A stretch of DNA of 64,000 nt, from assembly GCF_018736105.1 (NCBI RefSeq), contig NZ_CP076135.1:5082001-5146000 (forward strand), in the 5' to 3' direction. This document shows, piece after piece, positions 54,896 through 63,057 of the stretch. This stretch comes from Bradyrhizobium sediminis (GTDB lineage: Bacteria > Pseudomonadota > Alphaproteobacteria > Rhizobiales > Xanthobacteraceae). The translations under genes were made by a program, and so were the position numbers. The notes beneath the pieces are model-generated. The model did no database searches and was not told the origin of the DNA. It saw only the letters and a list, made by a program, of their open reading frames with translations. The first letter of the stretch is position 1, and every line of letters starts with the position of its first letter.

Positions 54896-55531
54896 ATGCC
54901 CGACCTCACCTCCCTGCTCGGCTTTGCCCTGGTCGCGCTGACCATGGTGCTGACGCCGGGGCCGAACATGATCTACCTGATCTCGCGTTCGATCACGCAG
55001 GGGCCGATGGCCGGCATCATTTCGCTCGGCGGCGTCGCACTCGGCTTCGTGTTCTACATGCTGTGCGCGGCGCTCGGCATCACCGCGCTGTTGTTCGCGG
55101 TGCCGTTCGCCTATGACGCGCTGCGGCTCGCCGGCGCCGCCTATCTGATGTGGCTGGCGTGGCAGGCGCTCAAGCCGAACGGGCGCTCGCCGTTCCAGGT
55201 GCGCGAACTCGCGGTCGATCCCCCGCGCAAGCTGTTCGCGATGGGCCTGTTCACCAACCTGCTCAATCCCAAGGCCGCGATGCTCTATCTGGCGCTGCTG
55301 CCGCAGTTCATCGATCCGGCTCACGGCAGTGTGCTGACGCAGTCGCTGGCGCTCGGCTTCACGCAGATCGCGATCAGCGTCAGCGTCAACGCGCTGATCG
55401 CGCTGGCCGCCGGCTCGATCGCGCTGTTCCTCGGCACCAGGCCGAGCTGGCTTCTGGTGCAGCGCTGGCTGATGGGCACCGTGCTCGCCGGGCTGGCGGT
55501 CCGGATGGCGCTGGAGACGAAGCGGGCGTAG
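54896..55531 (+). CDS. LysE family amino acid exporter
   Basis: 211 residues with six predicted membrane helices. The N-terminal signature is ALVALTMVLTPGPNMIYLIS, the LysE/RhtB hallmark. FTNLLNPKAAMLYLALLPQF marks the fourth helix region. It exports an amino acid or derivative; the substrate is not predictable. It follows the FMN reductase by 54 nt. Confidence 0.92.
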   Translation: MPDLTSLLGFALVALTMVLTPGPNMIYLISRSITQGPMAGIISLGGVALGFVFYMLCAALGITALLFAVPFAYDALRLAGAAYLMWLAWQALKPNGRSPFQVRELAVDPPRKLFAMGLFTNLLNPKAAMLYLALLPQFIDPAHGSVLTQSLALGFTQIAISVSVNALIALAAGSIALFLGTRPSWLLVQRWLMGTVLAGLAVRMALETKRA

Positions 55532-55538
55532 CGCGCTC

Positions 55539-55635
55539 GTCATGCGCGGGCTTGACCCGCGCATCCATCGTCTGCGGCAGCAGACATGAAATTTGGTCGA
55601 AGGGGATGGATTGCCGGGTCAAGCCCGGCAATGAC
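55539..55635. repeat. Palindromic intergenic element, type A' (lysE-type/GST gap)
   Basis: 97 bp from GTCATGCGCGGGCTTGACCC to GATTGCCGGGTCAAGCCCGG and CAATGAC, filling nearly the whole gap between two convergent genes. Same subtype as 42656-42743 and 45026-45114. Confidence 0.75.
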
Positions 55636-55647
55636 ACTGAATAGAAC

Positions 55648-56274
55648 TCAATCCAGCTTTGCTTCCATGCCGCGCTTGACCGCCGGCCGCGCCATCAGGG
55701 CGTTGTACCAGCGCTCGACATTCGGAAAATCCTTCAGCTCCACCTTGTGGCGCGGATGGCGCCAGGCCCAGCCGAGAATGGCGAAGTCGGCGACCGACAA
55801 GGGTCCGGCGACGAATTCGTTGGTCGCCAGGCGGCGGTCCAGCACGCCATAGAGCCTTCGCGTCTCCGCCATGAAGCGCTTCAGGCCATAGGCGCGATCC
55901 GTCTCGTTCTCCAGCGCGATGAAATGATGCACCTGGCCCGGCATCGGCCCGAAGCCGCCCATCTGCCACATCAGCCATTCATAGACGGGAATGCGGTCGA
56001 TCAGGGGGACGGGCAGGAACTTGCCGGTCTTCTCGCCGAGATAGAGCAGGATGGCGCCGGATTCGAACACGCTGACCCGCTTGCCGCCGGGGCCGTCGGG
56101 ATCGACGATCGCGGGAATCTTGTTGTTGGGGCTGATGGCGAGAAATTCCGGCGCCATCTGCTCGCCCTTGCCGATGTTCACGGGAAATACCTTGTACGGC
56201 AGCCCCATCTCCTCCAGCGCGACCGAGATCTTGCGGCCGTTCGGCGTGTTCCAGGTGTAGAGCTCGATGGTCAT
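55648..56274 (-). CDS. Glutathione S-transferase, YfcG-like
   Basis: 208 residues with an N-terminal thioredoxin fold and helical C-terminal domain. YTWNTPNGRKISVALEEMGL and FLAISPNNKIPAIVDPDG match the YfcG / Nu-class GSTs, which act mainly as glutathione-dependent disulfide reductases. The N-terminal Thr/Asn pair (TPNGRK) is the one used by that class in place of Ser or Cys. The ATG at 56274 is the start. Role: thiol redox or detoxification. Confidence 0.92.
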   Translation of the reverse strand: MTIELYTWNTPNGRKISVALEEMGLPYKVFPVNIGKGEQMAPEFLAISPNNKIPAIVDPDGPGGKRVSVFESGAILLYLGEKTGKFLPVPLIDRIPVYEWLMWQMGGFGPMPGQVHHFIALENETDRAYGLKRFMAETRRLYGVLDRRLATNEFVAGPLSVADFAILGWAWRHPRHKVELKDFPNVERWYNALMARPAVKRGMEAKLD

Positions 56275-56278
56275 TTTC

Positions 56279-56301
56279 GTCGTCTCCCCCGCGAAGCGGG
56301 G
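56279..56301. repeat. Half of a type B palindromic element
   Basis: GTCGTC followed by hairpin CCCCGC-GAA-GCGGGG, just upstream of the GST start. It matches the left half of the element at 35732-35830. No partner half is seen within 100 bp. Confidence 0.5.
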
Positions 56302-56456
56302 TATTCAGTAGCCCGGAACCCCGGGGGGTTACAACCGCTGCTGCCGCCGGTGCCAATAGGGACACCATGCGTTGTTGACGGAACGAGATCGGCGCTGGAA
56401 TGTGCCCGCGGCCGCCGATAGATTGCGCCCGCCCCTCCCCAATCAAGAGCAACGCC

Positions 56457-57020
56457 TTGTCCAAATCAGCCTCCCGCGCCCGCCTCGCCGAGATCATCCG
56501 CAAACGCTCGTTCGGGCGCGGCGAAATCACGCTGGCCTCGGGCCGCAAGAGCGATTTCTATTTCAACCTGAAGCCGACCATGCTCGATCCCGAAGGCGCG
56601 ACGCTGCTGGCGGAACTGACCTTTGAGGCCCTGAAGGACGATAACCTGGATTATGTCGGCGGCCTCGAAATGGGCGCGGTGCCGCTCGCCGGCGCGATCG
56701 CGCAACTGTCCTGGATCAAGGGCCATCCGATCGCGGCGTTCTTCGTGCGCAAGAAGCCGAAGGAGCACGGCGCCCGGCTCGCGGTCGAGGGATTGGCAAA
56801 AGGCGAGAGCCTGCAAGGCAAGCGCATCGTCATCGTCGAGGACGTCACCACCACGGGCGGCTCGGCGCTGAAGGCGGTGGAAGCGGTGCGCGACGCCGGC
56901 GGCGAGATCGCGCTGGTCTTCACCATGGTCGACCGCGAGGAAGGCGCCAGCGAAACCTTCGCGCAAGCCGGCCTGAACTTCCGCTCGCTCTACAAGGCCA
57001 GTGAATTTCTGAAGGGCTGA
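56457..57020 (+). CDS. pyrE: Orotate phosphoribosyltransferase
   Basis: A 187-residue enzyme joining orotate to PRPP in pyrimidine synthesis. The PRPP loop is [20 protein letters not shown], and [20 protein letters not shown] is the conserved substrate region. The TTG at 56457 gives the family start [14 protein letters not shown]. The in-frame ATG at 56400 would add 19 unconserved residues. It diverges from the GST. Confidence 0.95.
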   Translation: MSKSASRARLAEIIRKRSFGRGEITLASGRKSDFYFNLKPTMLDPEGATLLAELTFEALKDDNLDYVGGLEMGAVPLAGAIAQLSWIKGHPIAAFFVRKKPKEHGARLAVEGLAKGESLQGKRIVIVEDVTTTGGSALKAVEAVRDAGGEIALVFTMVDREEGASETFAQAGLNFRSLYKASEFLKG

Positions 57021-57044
57021 CAACCCCAATTGCTTTTCTTCTTA

Positions 57045-57168
57045 CCTCTCCCGCTTGCGGGGGAGGTCGACGCGCTCGCAGAGCGCGGCGGGTGGGGGCT
57101 CTCACCGTTCACACCGCATTCTCGTCGGACACCCCCACCCCAACCCTCCCCGCAAGCGGGAGAGGGAG
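57045..57168. repeat. Palindromic intergenic element, type C (copy 2)
   Basis: About 124 bp, with ends CCTCTCCCGCTTGCGGGGGA and CCCTCCCCGCAAGCGGGAGA, and an inner pair GGGTGGGGG / CCCCCACCC. It is related to 34104-34291 in plan. Confidence 0.65.
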
Positions 57169-57242
57169 AACATCCGCATTTCTTTTCGGCAATCTCTTCT
57201 CCCGGTCACCGCTCGTTTACCATCCCGCACTAATGTGAATCC

Positions 57243-58094
57243 GTGCCGAGGCGCGTATCGCTGCGGCCGGTCTTGTTGCGTCGGGTGGAGTTTGCGTTGC
57301 GTAAAGAGTTGAGTGTTCAGCGCATGCGGCGCCGCATGATGCTTGTTGCCGCCGCCGCGCTCATGGGCTCGCTTGCCCTGGCGCCGCGCGTCGCGTCCGC
57401 CGAAGGCCTGTTCGATTTCTTTTTCGGCGGCGCCCAGCGGCAGCAGGCGCGCCAGGCCCCGCCACAGGCCAATTTCTTTGCCGATCCGTTCAACCAGAAC
57501 CCGCAGATGCCGGCGCCGCCGCAGCGCGTCGCGTCGGGTTCCGGACCCGCCTTTTGCGTGCGCAGCTGCGACGGCAAGTATTTTCCGCTGATGCGCGGCA
57601 ATGCCTCGCCGGCCCAGATGTGCCAGGCGTTCTGCCCGGCAAGTCCCACAAAAATCTTCTTCGGCAGCAGCATTGACGGCGCATCCTCGGCGACCGGCGA
57701 GCGCTATGCCGACAGCGAAAACGCCTTCGCCTATCGCAAGGCGCTGCGCGCCGACTGCACCTGCAACGGCCGCAACCCTGCAGGGTTGGCCCCGGTCGAT
57801 CTCACGCTCGACAATTCGCTGCGGTCGGGCGACGTGATCGCCACCACCAGCGGGCTGGTGGCCTATACCGGCGTTCGACTCGGCGCCGAGCAGGCGGCCG
57901 AATTCACGCCGGTGGCCTCCTATCCCGGCCTCACCGCCGACGTCCGCGCCCGGCTCGGCGAGATGAAGGTAGCGCCGGTGACCGCGGAAATGGTCGCCAC
58001 ATCCGCGCCGGAAGCGAGCCGCGAGGTCGCGCTGCCCGCGACCTCGGTGCCGAAGACGGTTTCGACCAGAGACAAGCGCGCGGAAGCGAATTGA
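57243..58094 (+). CDS. DUF2865 family secreted protein
   Basis: Up to 283 residues. MLVAAAALMGSLALAPRVAS is a signal peptide; the ATG at 57324 (MRRRMMLVAAAA) is the likelier start, while GTG at 57243 gives the longest form. The mature protein is Gln/Pro-rich (QRQQARQAPPQ) and then carries the Cys-rich DUF2865 core (FCVRSCDGKYFPLMR; MCQAFCPASPTKIFFG; DCTCNGRNPAGLA). The five or six cysteines suggest disulfides in the periplasm. Function unknown. Confidence 0.85.
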   Translation: MPRRVSLRPVLLRRVEFALRKELSVQRMRRRMMLVAAAALMGSLALAPRVASAEGLFDFFFGGAQRQQARQAPPQANFFADPFNQNPQMPAPPQRVASGSGPAFCVRSCDGKYFPLMRGNASPAQMCQAFCPASPTKIFFGSSIDGASSATGERYADSENAFAYRKALRADCTCNGRNPAGLAPVDLTLDNSLRSGDVIATTSGLVAYTGVRLGAEQAAEFTPVASYPGLTADVRARLGEMKVAPVTAEMVATSAPEASREVALPATSVPKTVSTRDKRAEAN

Positions 58095-58102
58095 TCATCA
58101 CT

Positions 58103-58205
58103 CCCTCATGGTGAGGAGCACGGCAACGCCGCGCGTCTCGAACCATCTGGCATGCAATCCGACTCATCCTTCGAGACGGCGCTGACGCGCCTCCTCAGGA
58201 TGAGG
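58103..58205. repeat. Palindromic intergenic element, type D (copy 2)
   Basis: 103 bp. CCTCATGGTGAGGAGCACGG to GTCTCGAACCATCTGG, then CTCATCCTTCGAGACGGCGC to CCTCCTCAGGATGAGG. It corresponds to the element at 24143-24242. It separates the DUF2865 gene from the convergent acidic gene. Confidence 0.7.
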
Positions 58206-58217
58206 CCACCGCAAGAA

Positions 58218-58649
58218 TCACCGCCCGACGATGACGCCGATCACGTTCGGCGCCGACAGATATTTCTCCTCGATCTCGGCGCGGGCCGCGGCGCGGTTTT
58301 CCGGCGTCAGCAGGCCGCGCTTTTCGGCCAGGATCATCCAGCAATAGCCCCACCAGTCCGTCAGCATCCCCTCGTCGTCGACGAGGTCGTAGCCCTGTTC
58401 GGCGGCGAAGATCCGCGCATGCGCTTCGTCGAGCGAATCGAGGAAGACGTGATCCTGGTCGGAAAACAGATCGTCGCTGAAATCGTCCGTGGTGTAGCCC
58501 CACACCGACATGCAGACGGCGTTGAATTCGCGGTCAATCGCGTCGTCATCGACGATCCTGCGGCGGGAGGCCTGATGCAGCCGCGACAGCGACCGGGCGA
58601 AGTCGGCGATGCGGGTGAGCGCGAATTGATCGAAGGCGATGGTGGACAT
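58218..58649 (-). CDS. Acidic hypothetical protein, 143 aa
   Basis: A cytoplasmic, acidic, helical protein with many Asp/Glu (DDFSDDLFSDQDHVFLDSLD) and a conserved-looking aromatic stretch (LTDWWGYCWMILAEKRGLL). The start is ATG at 58649, and it ends in GVIVGR. I recognise no domain. The upstream gap 58650-58761 is AT-rich and contains the perfect palindrome TGATATATCA (58710-58719), a possible operator. It is transcribed away from the GIY-YIG element. Confidence 0.75.
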   Translation of the reverse strand: MSTIAFDQFALTRIADFARSLSRLHQASRRRIVDDDAIDREFNAVCMSVWGYTTDDFSDDLFSDQDHVFLDSLDEAHARIFAAEQGYDLVDDEGMLTDWWGYCWMILAEKRGLLTPENRAAARAEIEEKYLSAPNVIGVIVGR

Positions 58650-58761
58650 GTAGTCCTCACAGGCTTGGACAGACCATAGATATTGTGTCGACAGCGCGTC
58701 GAATCACTATGATATATCAAAGACTTGCTAAAGTGTTCTTAATTTGTTCCGATCGACCGTT

Positions 58762-59156
58762 GTCGTCCCGGCGAAGGCCGGGACCCATAACCACGGATGT
58801 CACAGGCGTGCGGAGTCGTGCCAATGTGCAGGGTAAACGCATACTACGTCTACATCCTCGCCAGCGGCCGGCACGGAACGCTCTACATCGGCGTCACCAA
58901 TAACCTGCGGACAAGGCTTGAGCAGCATCGCAGCGGTCGCGGCTCGGAATTCGTCAAAAAATATGGCGTGTACCGTCTCGTCTATGTGGAATCGTTCACA
59001 TCGGCGCCGGAGGCGATCGCACGCGAGAAGCAGCTGAAGAACTGGCACCGCAATTGGAAAATCCGCTTGATCGAAGAAGACAATCTCGACTGGAGCGACC
59101 TGTCCCACCTACTTTGAAGAGCGGTGGTTATGGGTCCCGGCCTTCGCCGGGACGAC
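58762..59156 (+). mobile_element. 395-bp element: GIY-YIG nuclease gene between perfect 33-bp inverted ends
   Basis: Left arm 58762-58794 and right arm 59124-59156 are exact reverse complements over all 33 bases. Each arm contains its own hairpin (GTCCCGGC-GAAG-GCCGGGAC) and starts or ends with GTCGTC/GACGAC. The only gene inside is the GIY-YIG nuclease. No flanking target duplication is visible. Similar ends occur without the gene at 27339-27473, and single hairpins of the same type at 28203-28228. The structure suggests a minimal mobile or once-mobile unit. Confidence 0.7.
58824..59117 (+). CDS. GIY-YIG nuclease (URI domain, COG2827 type)
   Basis: 97 residues, a single GIY-YIG domain. Strand 1 has YYVYILAS, then TLYIGVTNNLRTRLEQHRSG, which gives the GIY and YIG equivalents (YVY...YIG) and the catalytic Arg. 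The conserved Glu is in VESFTSAPEAIAREKQLKNW, and the chain ends KIRLIEEDNLDWSDL. The ATG at 58824 is chosen; an earlier ATG at 58797 is possible. Proteins of this size are common, often multi-copy, and of unknown job. Here the gene lies wholly inside a 33-bp inverted repeat, which points to a role in moving or processing that repeat. Confidence 0.9.
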   Translation: MCRVNAYYVYILASGRHGTLYIGVTNNLRTRLEQHRSGRGSEFVKKYGVYRLVYVESFTSAPEAIAREKQLKNWHRNWKIRLIEEDNLDWSDLSHLL

Positions 59157-59185
59157 GAAGGAAAGCGCGATTCCTGTTCAAGATC

Positions 59186-59340
59186 TCACATCGCCGACAG
59201 CATCTTATCCCCGCAATATTTGGCGTAGAACTTTCCGCCGCACCGCCGCTTGATCGCTGCGCAGCGGGCAGCCGGCGAGGCGTTTTTCGCGACGCTGAAG
59301 GAACAGCTCAGGCCGTCGGCGCTCTTGATGGCGCGGCTCT
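59186..59340 (-). pseudogene. Possible decayed reading frame
   Basis: On the minus strand about 50 codons read through to TGA (59186-59188) with protein-like text (LSCSFSVAKNASPAARCAAI, then KRRCGGKFYAKYCGDK). An in-frame stop lies upstream and no start codon is found in between. It may be a 3' remnant of a small cysteine-containing protein. The rest of 59157-59532 shows nothing else. Confidence 0.25.
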
Positions 59341-59532
59341 CCCCTAAGCTATCGCAGTCTCTCGTCTTTCGGATGAATCATAGCACCGGCGCGAGCTGGC
59401 GCGGAGGCGGTCAAATCGGCCCGGTCCTTGCATAAAATCATGCCAACGCAGTGCACAATGGTGCCCCCGGCGGTTTCGATGCCTGTGCGAGGCGCGTATC
59501 ATTTTGCCGGGGCTCGAAGAAGGATTTGAGAT

Positions 59533-62058
59533 TTGCCAGGTCAATCTTTCCCAGGGAATTTTCCGGCGATGGGCCAGCCGGTCGACGAGCTGGCGCTGGC
59601 CGAGATCAAGAGCGCGATCCTCGTCAAGCTCACGCTGGCGGTCGGCAAGGACGCCGGCATCGCGACCACGCGCGACTGGTACAAGGCGGCGGCGCTGGCG
59701 CTGCGCGACCGCATCGTGCACCGCTGGCTGATCACGGACAAGCAGAGCTACGACGAAGGCCGCAAGCGGGTCTATTACCTCTCGCTCGAATTCCTGATCG
59801 GCCGGCTCTTCACCGACGCGCTGAACAATATGGGGCTGTTGCCGGTGTTCGAGACGGCGCTGGGCGATCTCGGCGTCGGACTGTCGGACTTGCGCAAGTG
59901 CGAGCCGGATGCGGCGCTCGGCAATGGCGGTCTCGGACGGCTGGCGGCGTGCTTCATGGAGAGCATGGCCACGCTGGCGATCCCCGCCATCGGCTACGGC
60001 ATCCGCTACGATTTCGGCCTGTTCCGCCAGATCATCCACGACGGCTGGCAGCAGGAATATCCGGACGAATGGCTGTCCTTCGGCAACCCCTGGGAATTCC
60101 AGCGGCCGGAAGTGGTCTATCACGTGCATTTCGGCGGCGGTGTCGAACATGTCGAAGTCAAGGGCCGCGACCGCGCCATCTGGCATCCGGCGGAAACCGT
60201 CAAGGCCGTCGCCTACGACACCCCGATCGTCGGCTGGCGCGGCCAGCACGTCAACGCGCTGCGGCTGTGGTCGGCGCGCTCGGCCGATCCGCTCAATCTC
60301 GACGTCTTCAACACCGGCGACTATCTCGGCGCCAGCGCCGAGGAGGCGCGCGCCGAATCGATCTGCAAGTTCCTCTATCCGAATGACGAGAGCCCGGCGG
60401 GCCGCGAGCTGCGGCTGCGCCAGGAATATTTCTTCGTCTCGGCCTCGCTGCAGGATCTGGTCAAACGCCATCTTTCGTCCGACGGGCAGTTGCGCGGGCT
60501 GGCGACGAAGGCCGCGGTGCAGCTCAACGACACCCATCCGAGCCTCGCCGTCGCCGAGCTGATGCGGATCCTGGTCGACCTGCACAATTTCCGCTGGGAC
60601 GAGGCGTGGAAGATCACGGTGGCGACGCTGTCCTACACCAACCACACGCTGCTGCCGGAGGCGCTGGAGACCTGGCCGGTCGAACTGTTCGAGCGCATGC
60701 TGCCGCGCCATCTCGAAATCATCTACCGCATCAACGTCAACCATCTGGCGCTCGCCGACGAGCGCTGCCCCGGCGATGACGATCTCAAGGCCTCGGTGTC
60801 CCTGATCGACGAGAAGTCCGGCCGCAGGGTGCGGATGGGGCAGCTGGCGTTCGTCGGATCGCACCGCATCAACGGCGTCTCGGCGATGCATTCGGACCTG
60901 ATGAAGGAGACCGTGTTCCACGATCTCAATCATCTCTATCAGGGGCGCATCACCAACAAGACCAACGGCATCACCTTCCGCCGCTGGCTGATGCTGGCCA
61001 ATCCGAAGCTGACCGAGCTGTTGCGCGAGGCCTGCGGCGAGGCGGTGCTCGACGATCCCTCCCGGCTCGGGCTGTTGGAGGCCCGCGCCGGCGACAATGC
61101 GTTCCAGCAGCAGTTCCGCGCCGTCAAGCATCACAACAAGGCGGCGCTGGCGCGGCTGATCGGCGAACGCCTCAACGTCAAGATCGACCCGTCGGCGCTG
61201 TTCGATATCCAGATCAAGCGCATCCACGAATACAAGCGGCAGCTGCTCAACATCCTCGAGGCCGTGGCGCTCTATCACGCGATCAAGGACGACCCGCAGC
61301 GCGACTGGGTGCCTCGGGTGAAGATCTTCGCCGGCAAGGCGGCGGCGAGCTATCGCTACGCCAAGCTGATCATCAAGCTGATCAACGACGTCGCCGAGAT
61401 CGTCAACAACGACCCTGCGATCGGCGGCAAGCTGAAGATCGTATTCCTCGCCGACTACAATGTCAGCCTCGCCGAAGTAATCATTCCCGCCGCAGATCTC
61501 TCCGAGCAGATTTCGACCGCGGGCATGGAAGCCTCCGGCACCGGCAACATGAAACTGGCGCTGAACGGCGCGCTGACCATCGGCACGCTGGACGGCGCCA
61601 ATATCGAAATCCGCGACCATGTCGGCGCGGAAAACATCGCGATCTTCGGCATGGAGGCGATGGATGTGGTGGTGCGGCGCAAGCAGGGGCTGGATGCGAC
61701 CGACGTCATCCGGCGCTCGCCGCAGCTTTCGCGCGCCATCAGCGCGATCGGGTGCGGCGAATTCTCGCCCGGCGACCCCGACCGGTTCGAATCGATCGCG
61801 CACGCGCTGCGCCATCACGACCATTACATGGTCAGCGCCGATTTCGACTCCTATTACGAATGCCAGCGCGGCATCGACGCGCGCTGGCAGGTGGCGCCGG
61901 CATGGACGCGGGCTTCCATCCTCAACGTGGCGCGGATGCCGTGGTTCTCTTCCGACCGCACCATCCGCGAATATGCCGAGGAGATCTGGAACGTGCCGGT
62001 GCGCGGTGCCCTGCCGCGGATCCTGCAGGAACCGGGCGCGCAGCGCGGCGCCGGCTAG
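59533..62058 (+). CDS. glgP: Glycogen/alpha-glucan phosphorylase
   Basis: About 841 residues. A PLP enzyme that releases glucose 1-phosphate from storage glucan. Seen: VYYLSLEFLIGRLFTDAL, LGNGGLGRLAACFMESMATL, HIP-type substrate segment (QLNDTHPSLAVAELMR), and the PLP lysine in EASGTGNMKLALNGALTIGT. The TTG at 59533 has GAAGGA upstream. An ATG at 59569 is also in frame and would give 829 residues. No other glycogen genes lie in the window. Confidence 0.96.
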   Translation: MPGQSFPGNFPAMGQPVDELALAEIKSAILVKLTLAVGKDAGIATTRDWYKAAALALRDRIVHRWLITDKQSYDEGRKRVYYLSLEFLIGRLFTDALNNMGLLPVFETALGDLGVGLSDLRKCEPDAALGNGGLGRLAACFMESMATLAIPAIGYGIRYDFGLFRQIIHDGWQQEYPDEWLSFGNPWEFQRPEVVYHVHFGGGVEHVEVKGRDRAIWHPAETVKAVAYDTPIVGWRGQHVNALRLWSARSADPLNLDVFNTGDYLGASAEEARAESICKFLYPNDESPAGRELRLRQEYFFVSASLQDLVKRHLSSDGQLRGLATKAAVQLNDTHPSLAVAELMRILVDLHNFRWDEAWKITVATLSYTNHTLLPEALETWPVELFERMLPRHLEIIYRINVNHLALADERCPGDDDLKASVSLIDEKSGRRVRMGQLAFVGSHRINGVSAMHSDLMKETVFHDLNHLYQGRITNKTNGITFRRWLMLANPKLTELLREACGEAVLDDPSRLGLLEARAGDNAFQQQFRAVKHHNKAALARLIGERLNVKIDPSALFDIQIKRIHEYKRQLLNILEAVALYHAIKDDPQRDWVPRVKIFAGKAAASYRYAKLIIKLINDVAEIVNNDPAIGGKLKIVFLADYNVSLAEVIIPAADLSEQISTAGMEASGTGNMKLALNGALTIGTLDGANIEIRDHVGAENIAIFGMEAMDVVVRRKQGLDATDVIRRSPQLSRAISAIGCGEFSPGDPDRFESIAHALRHHDHYMVSADFDSYYECQRGIDARWQVAPAWTRASILNVARMPWFSSDRTIREYAEEIWNVPVRGALPRILQEPGAQRGAG

Positions 62059-62139
62059 GAGAGAGGACCATCCCGAACCACTACCTCGCACGTCATTGAA
62101 TTCGGCCGCGCCGGCATGATAATGCGCGAACCGCAAGAG

Positions 62140-62223
62140 CGTCTTTGCGAGGAGCGAAAGCGACGAAGCAAACCATACTTGCTTTGTCGCTTCTGGGTTG
62201 CTTCGCTTCGCCCGCAATGACGG
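62140..62223. repeat. Palindromic intergenic element, type E
   Basis: About 84 bp from CGTCTTTGCGAGGAGCGAAA to GCTTCGCTTCGCCCGCAATG and ACGG. The outer parts are inverted (GCGAAAGCGACGAAGCAA / TTGCTTCGCTTCGC). The ends again read GTC...ATGAC. Confidence 0.65.
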
Positions 62224-62234
62224 AAAGTACTGGA

Positions 62235-63056
62235 ATGCTGACGAAAACCCCGCACCTTTTCGACGAGGCCACGCGCGTGACCGCCGGCGACAGCCGCTGG
62301 CAGGGACAGACCAGCGAGGATTACTGGGCCTTTGTCGGCCCGTTCGGCGGCGCCACCGCCGCGACCATCCTGCGGGCGCTGCTGGATCATCCGGAGCGGG
62401 CTGGCACGCCGCTCGCCATGACCGTGAATTATTGCGCGCCGATCGCAGCTGGCGGGTTCGACCTCGACGTTCGCCTGATCAAGGCCAACCGCTCGTCGCA
62501 GCACTGGTGCGTCGAGCTGACGCAAGGCGGCGGCGAGGTGGCGACGCTGGCCACCGCGGTGTTCGCCGAACGCCGTCCGTCATGGACGCACCAGCCCGCG
62601 CCGTTTCCGCAAGGCTTGCCGTTCGAACAGATCCGGCCCTATCCCAAGATCGAGGCCACCTGGGCCAATCAGTATGATTTTCGCTTCATGGAGGGCAACC
62701 CGGATTTCAGCGGGACGGCGCCGCCGGCCGAGCCCGCGAGCGCCTATTCCAAACTATGGATCGGCGACCGCGTGCCCCGGAAGATCGACATGCTGTCGCT
62801 GACAGCGATGTCGGACGCGTTCTTCGGACGGGTCTTTCATGCGCGGCGCCAGATGGTGCCGTTCGGCACTGTGTCGCTGACGACCTATTTTCACGCCGAC
62901 GCGGACGATCTTTCGGCTGAGGATACTACCCGCGTGCTCGCGGTCGCCGACGCCAAGATCTTCCACAAGAGCTATGGTGACCAGAACGGCGAATTGTGGT
63001 CGCCGAACGGGCGCCTGCTGGCGACCACGACCCAGATCGCGTATTTCAAGGCCTAG
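62235..63056 (+). CDS. Acyl-CoA thioesterase-like (TesB-type hotdog) protein
   Basis: 273 residues forming two hotdog-like halves. The first half has YWAFVGPFGGATAATILRAL, and MTVNYCAPIAAGGFDLDVRL matches the TesB-like/thioesterase-family acyl-CoA hydrolases. The second half has DAFFGRVFHARRQMVPFGTV. The catalytic Asp/Gln/Thr set cannot be confirmed by eye. The ATG at 62235 is chosen, as further upstream the frame lies in the type E repeat. The arginase gene begins 1 nt after its stop. Confidence 0.8.
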   Translation: MLTKTPHLFDEATRVTAGDSRWQGQTSEDYWAFVGPFGGATAATILRALLDHPERAGTPLAMTVNYCAPIAAGGFDLDVRLIKANRSSQHWCVELTQGGGEVATLATAVFAERRPSWTHQPAPFPQGLPFEQIRPYPKIEATWANQYDFRFMEGNPDFSGTAPPAEPASAYSKLWIGDRVPRKIDMLSLTAMSDAFFGRVFHARRQMVPFGTVSLTTYFHADADDLSAEDTTRVLAVADAKIFHKSYGDQNGELWSPNGRLLATTTQIAYFKA

Positions 63057-63057
63057 A

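Noticed and set aside
58762..59156. Target-site duplication flanking the GIY-YIG element
   Set aside because: The bases outside the arms (CCGTT and GAAGG) do not match, so no duplication is claimed.
59344..62217. 957-codon open frame on the minus strand
   Set aside because: It lies antisense to glycogen phosphorylase, whose motifs are unmistakable. Length reflects GC-rich codon bias.
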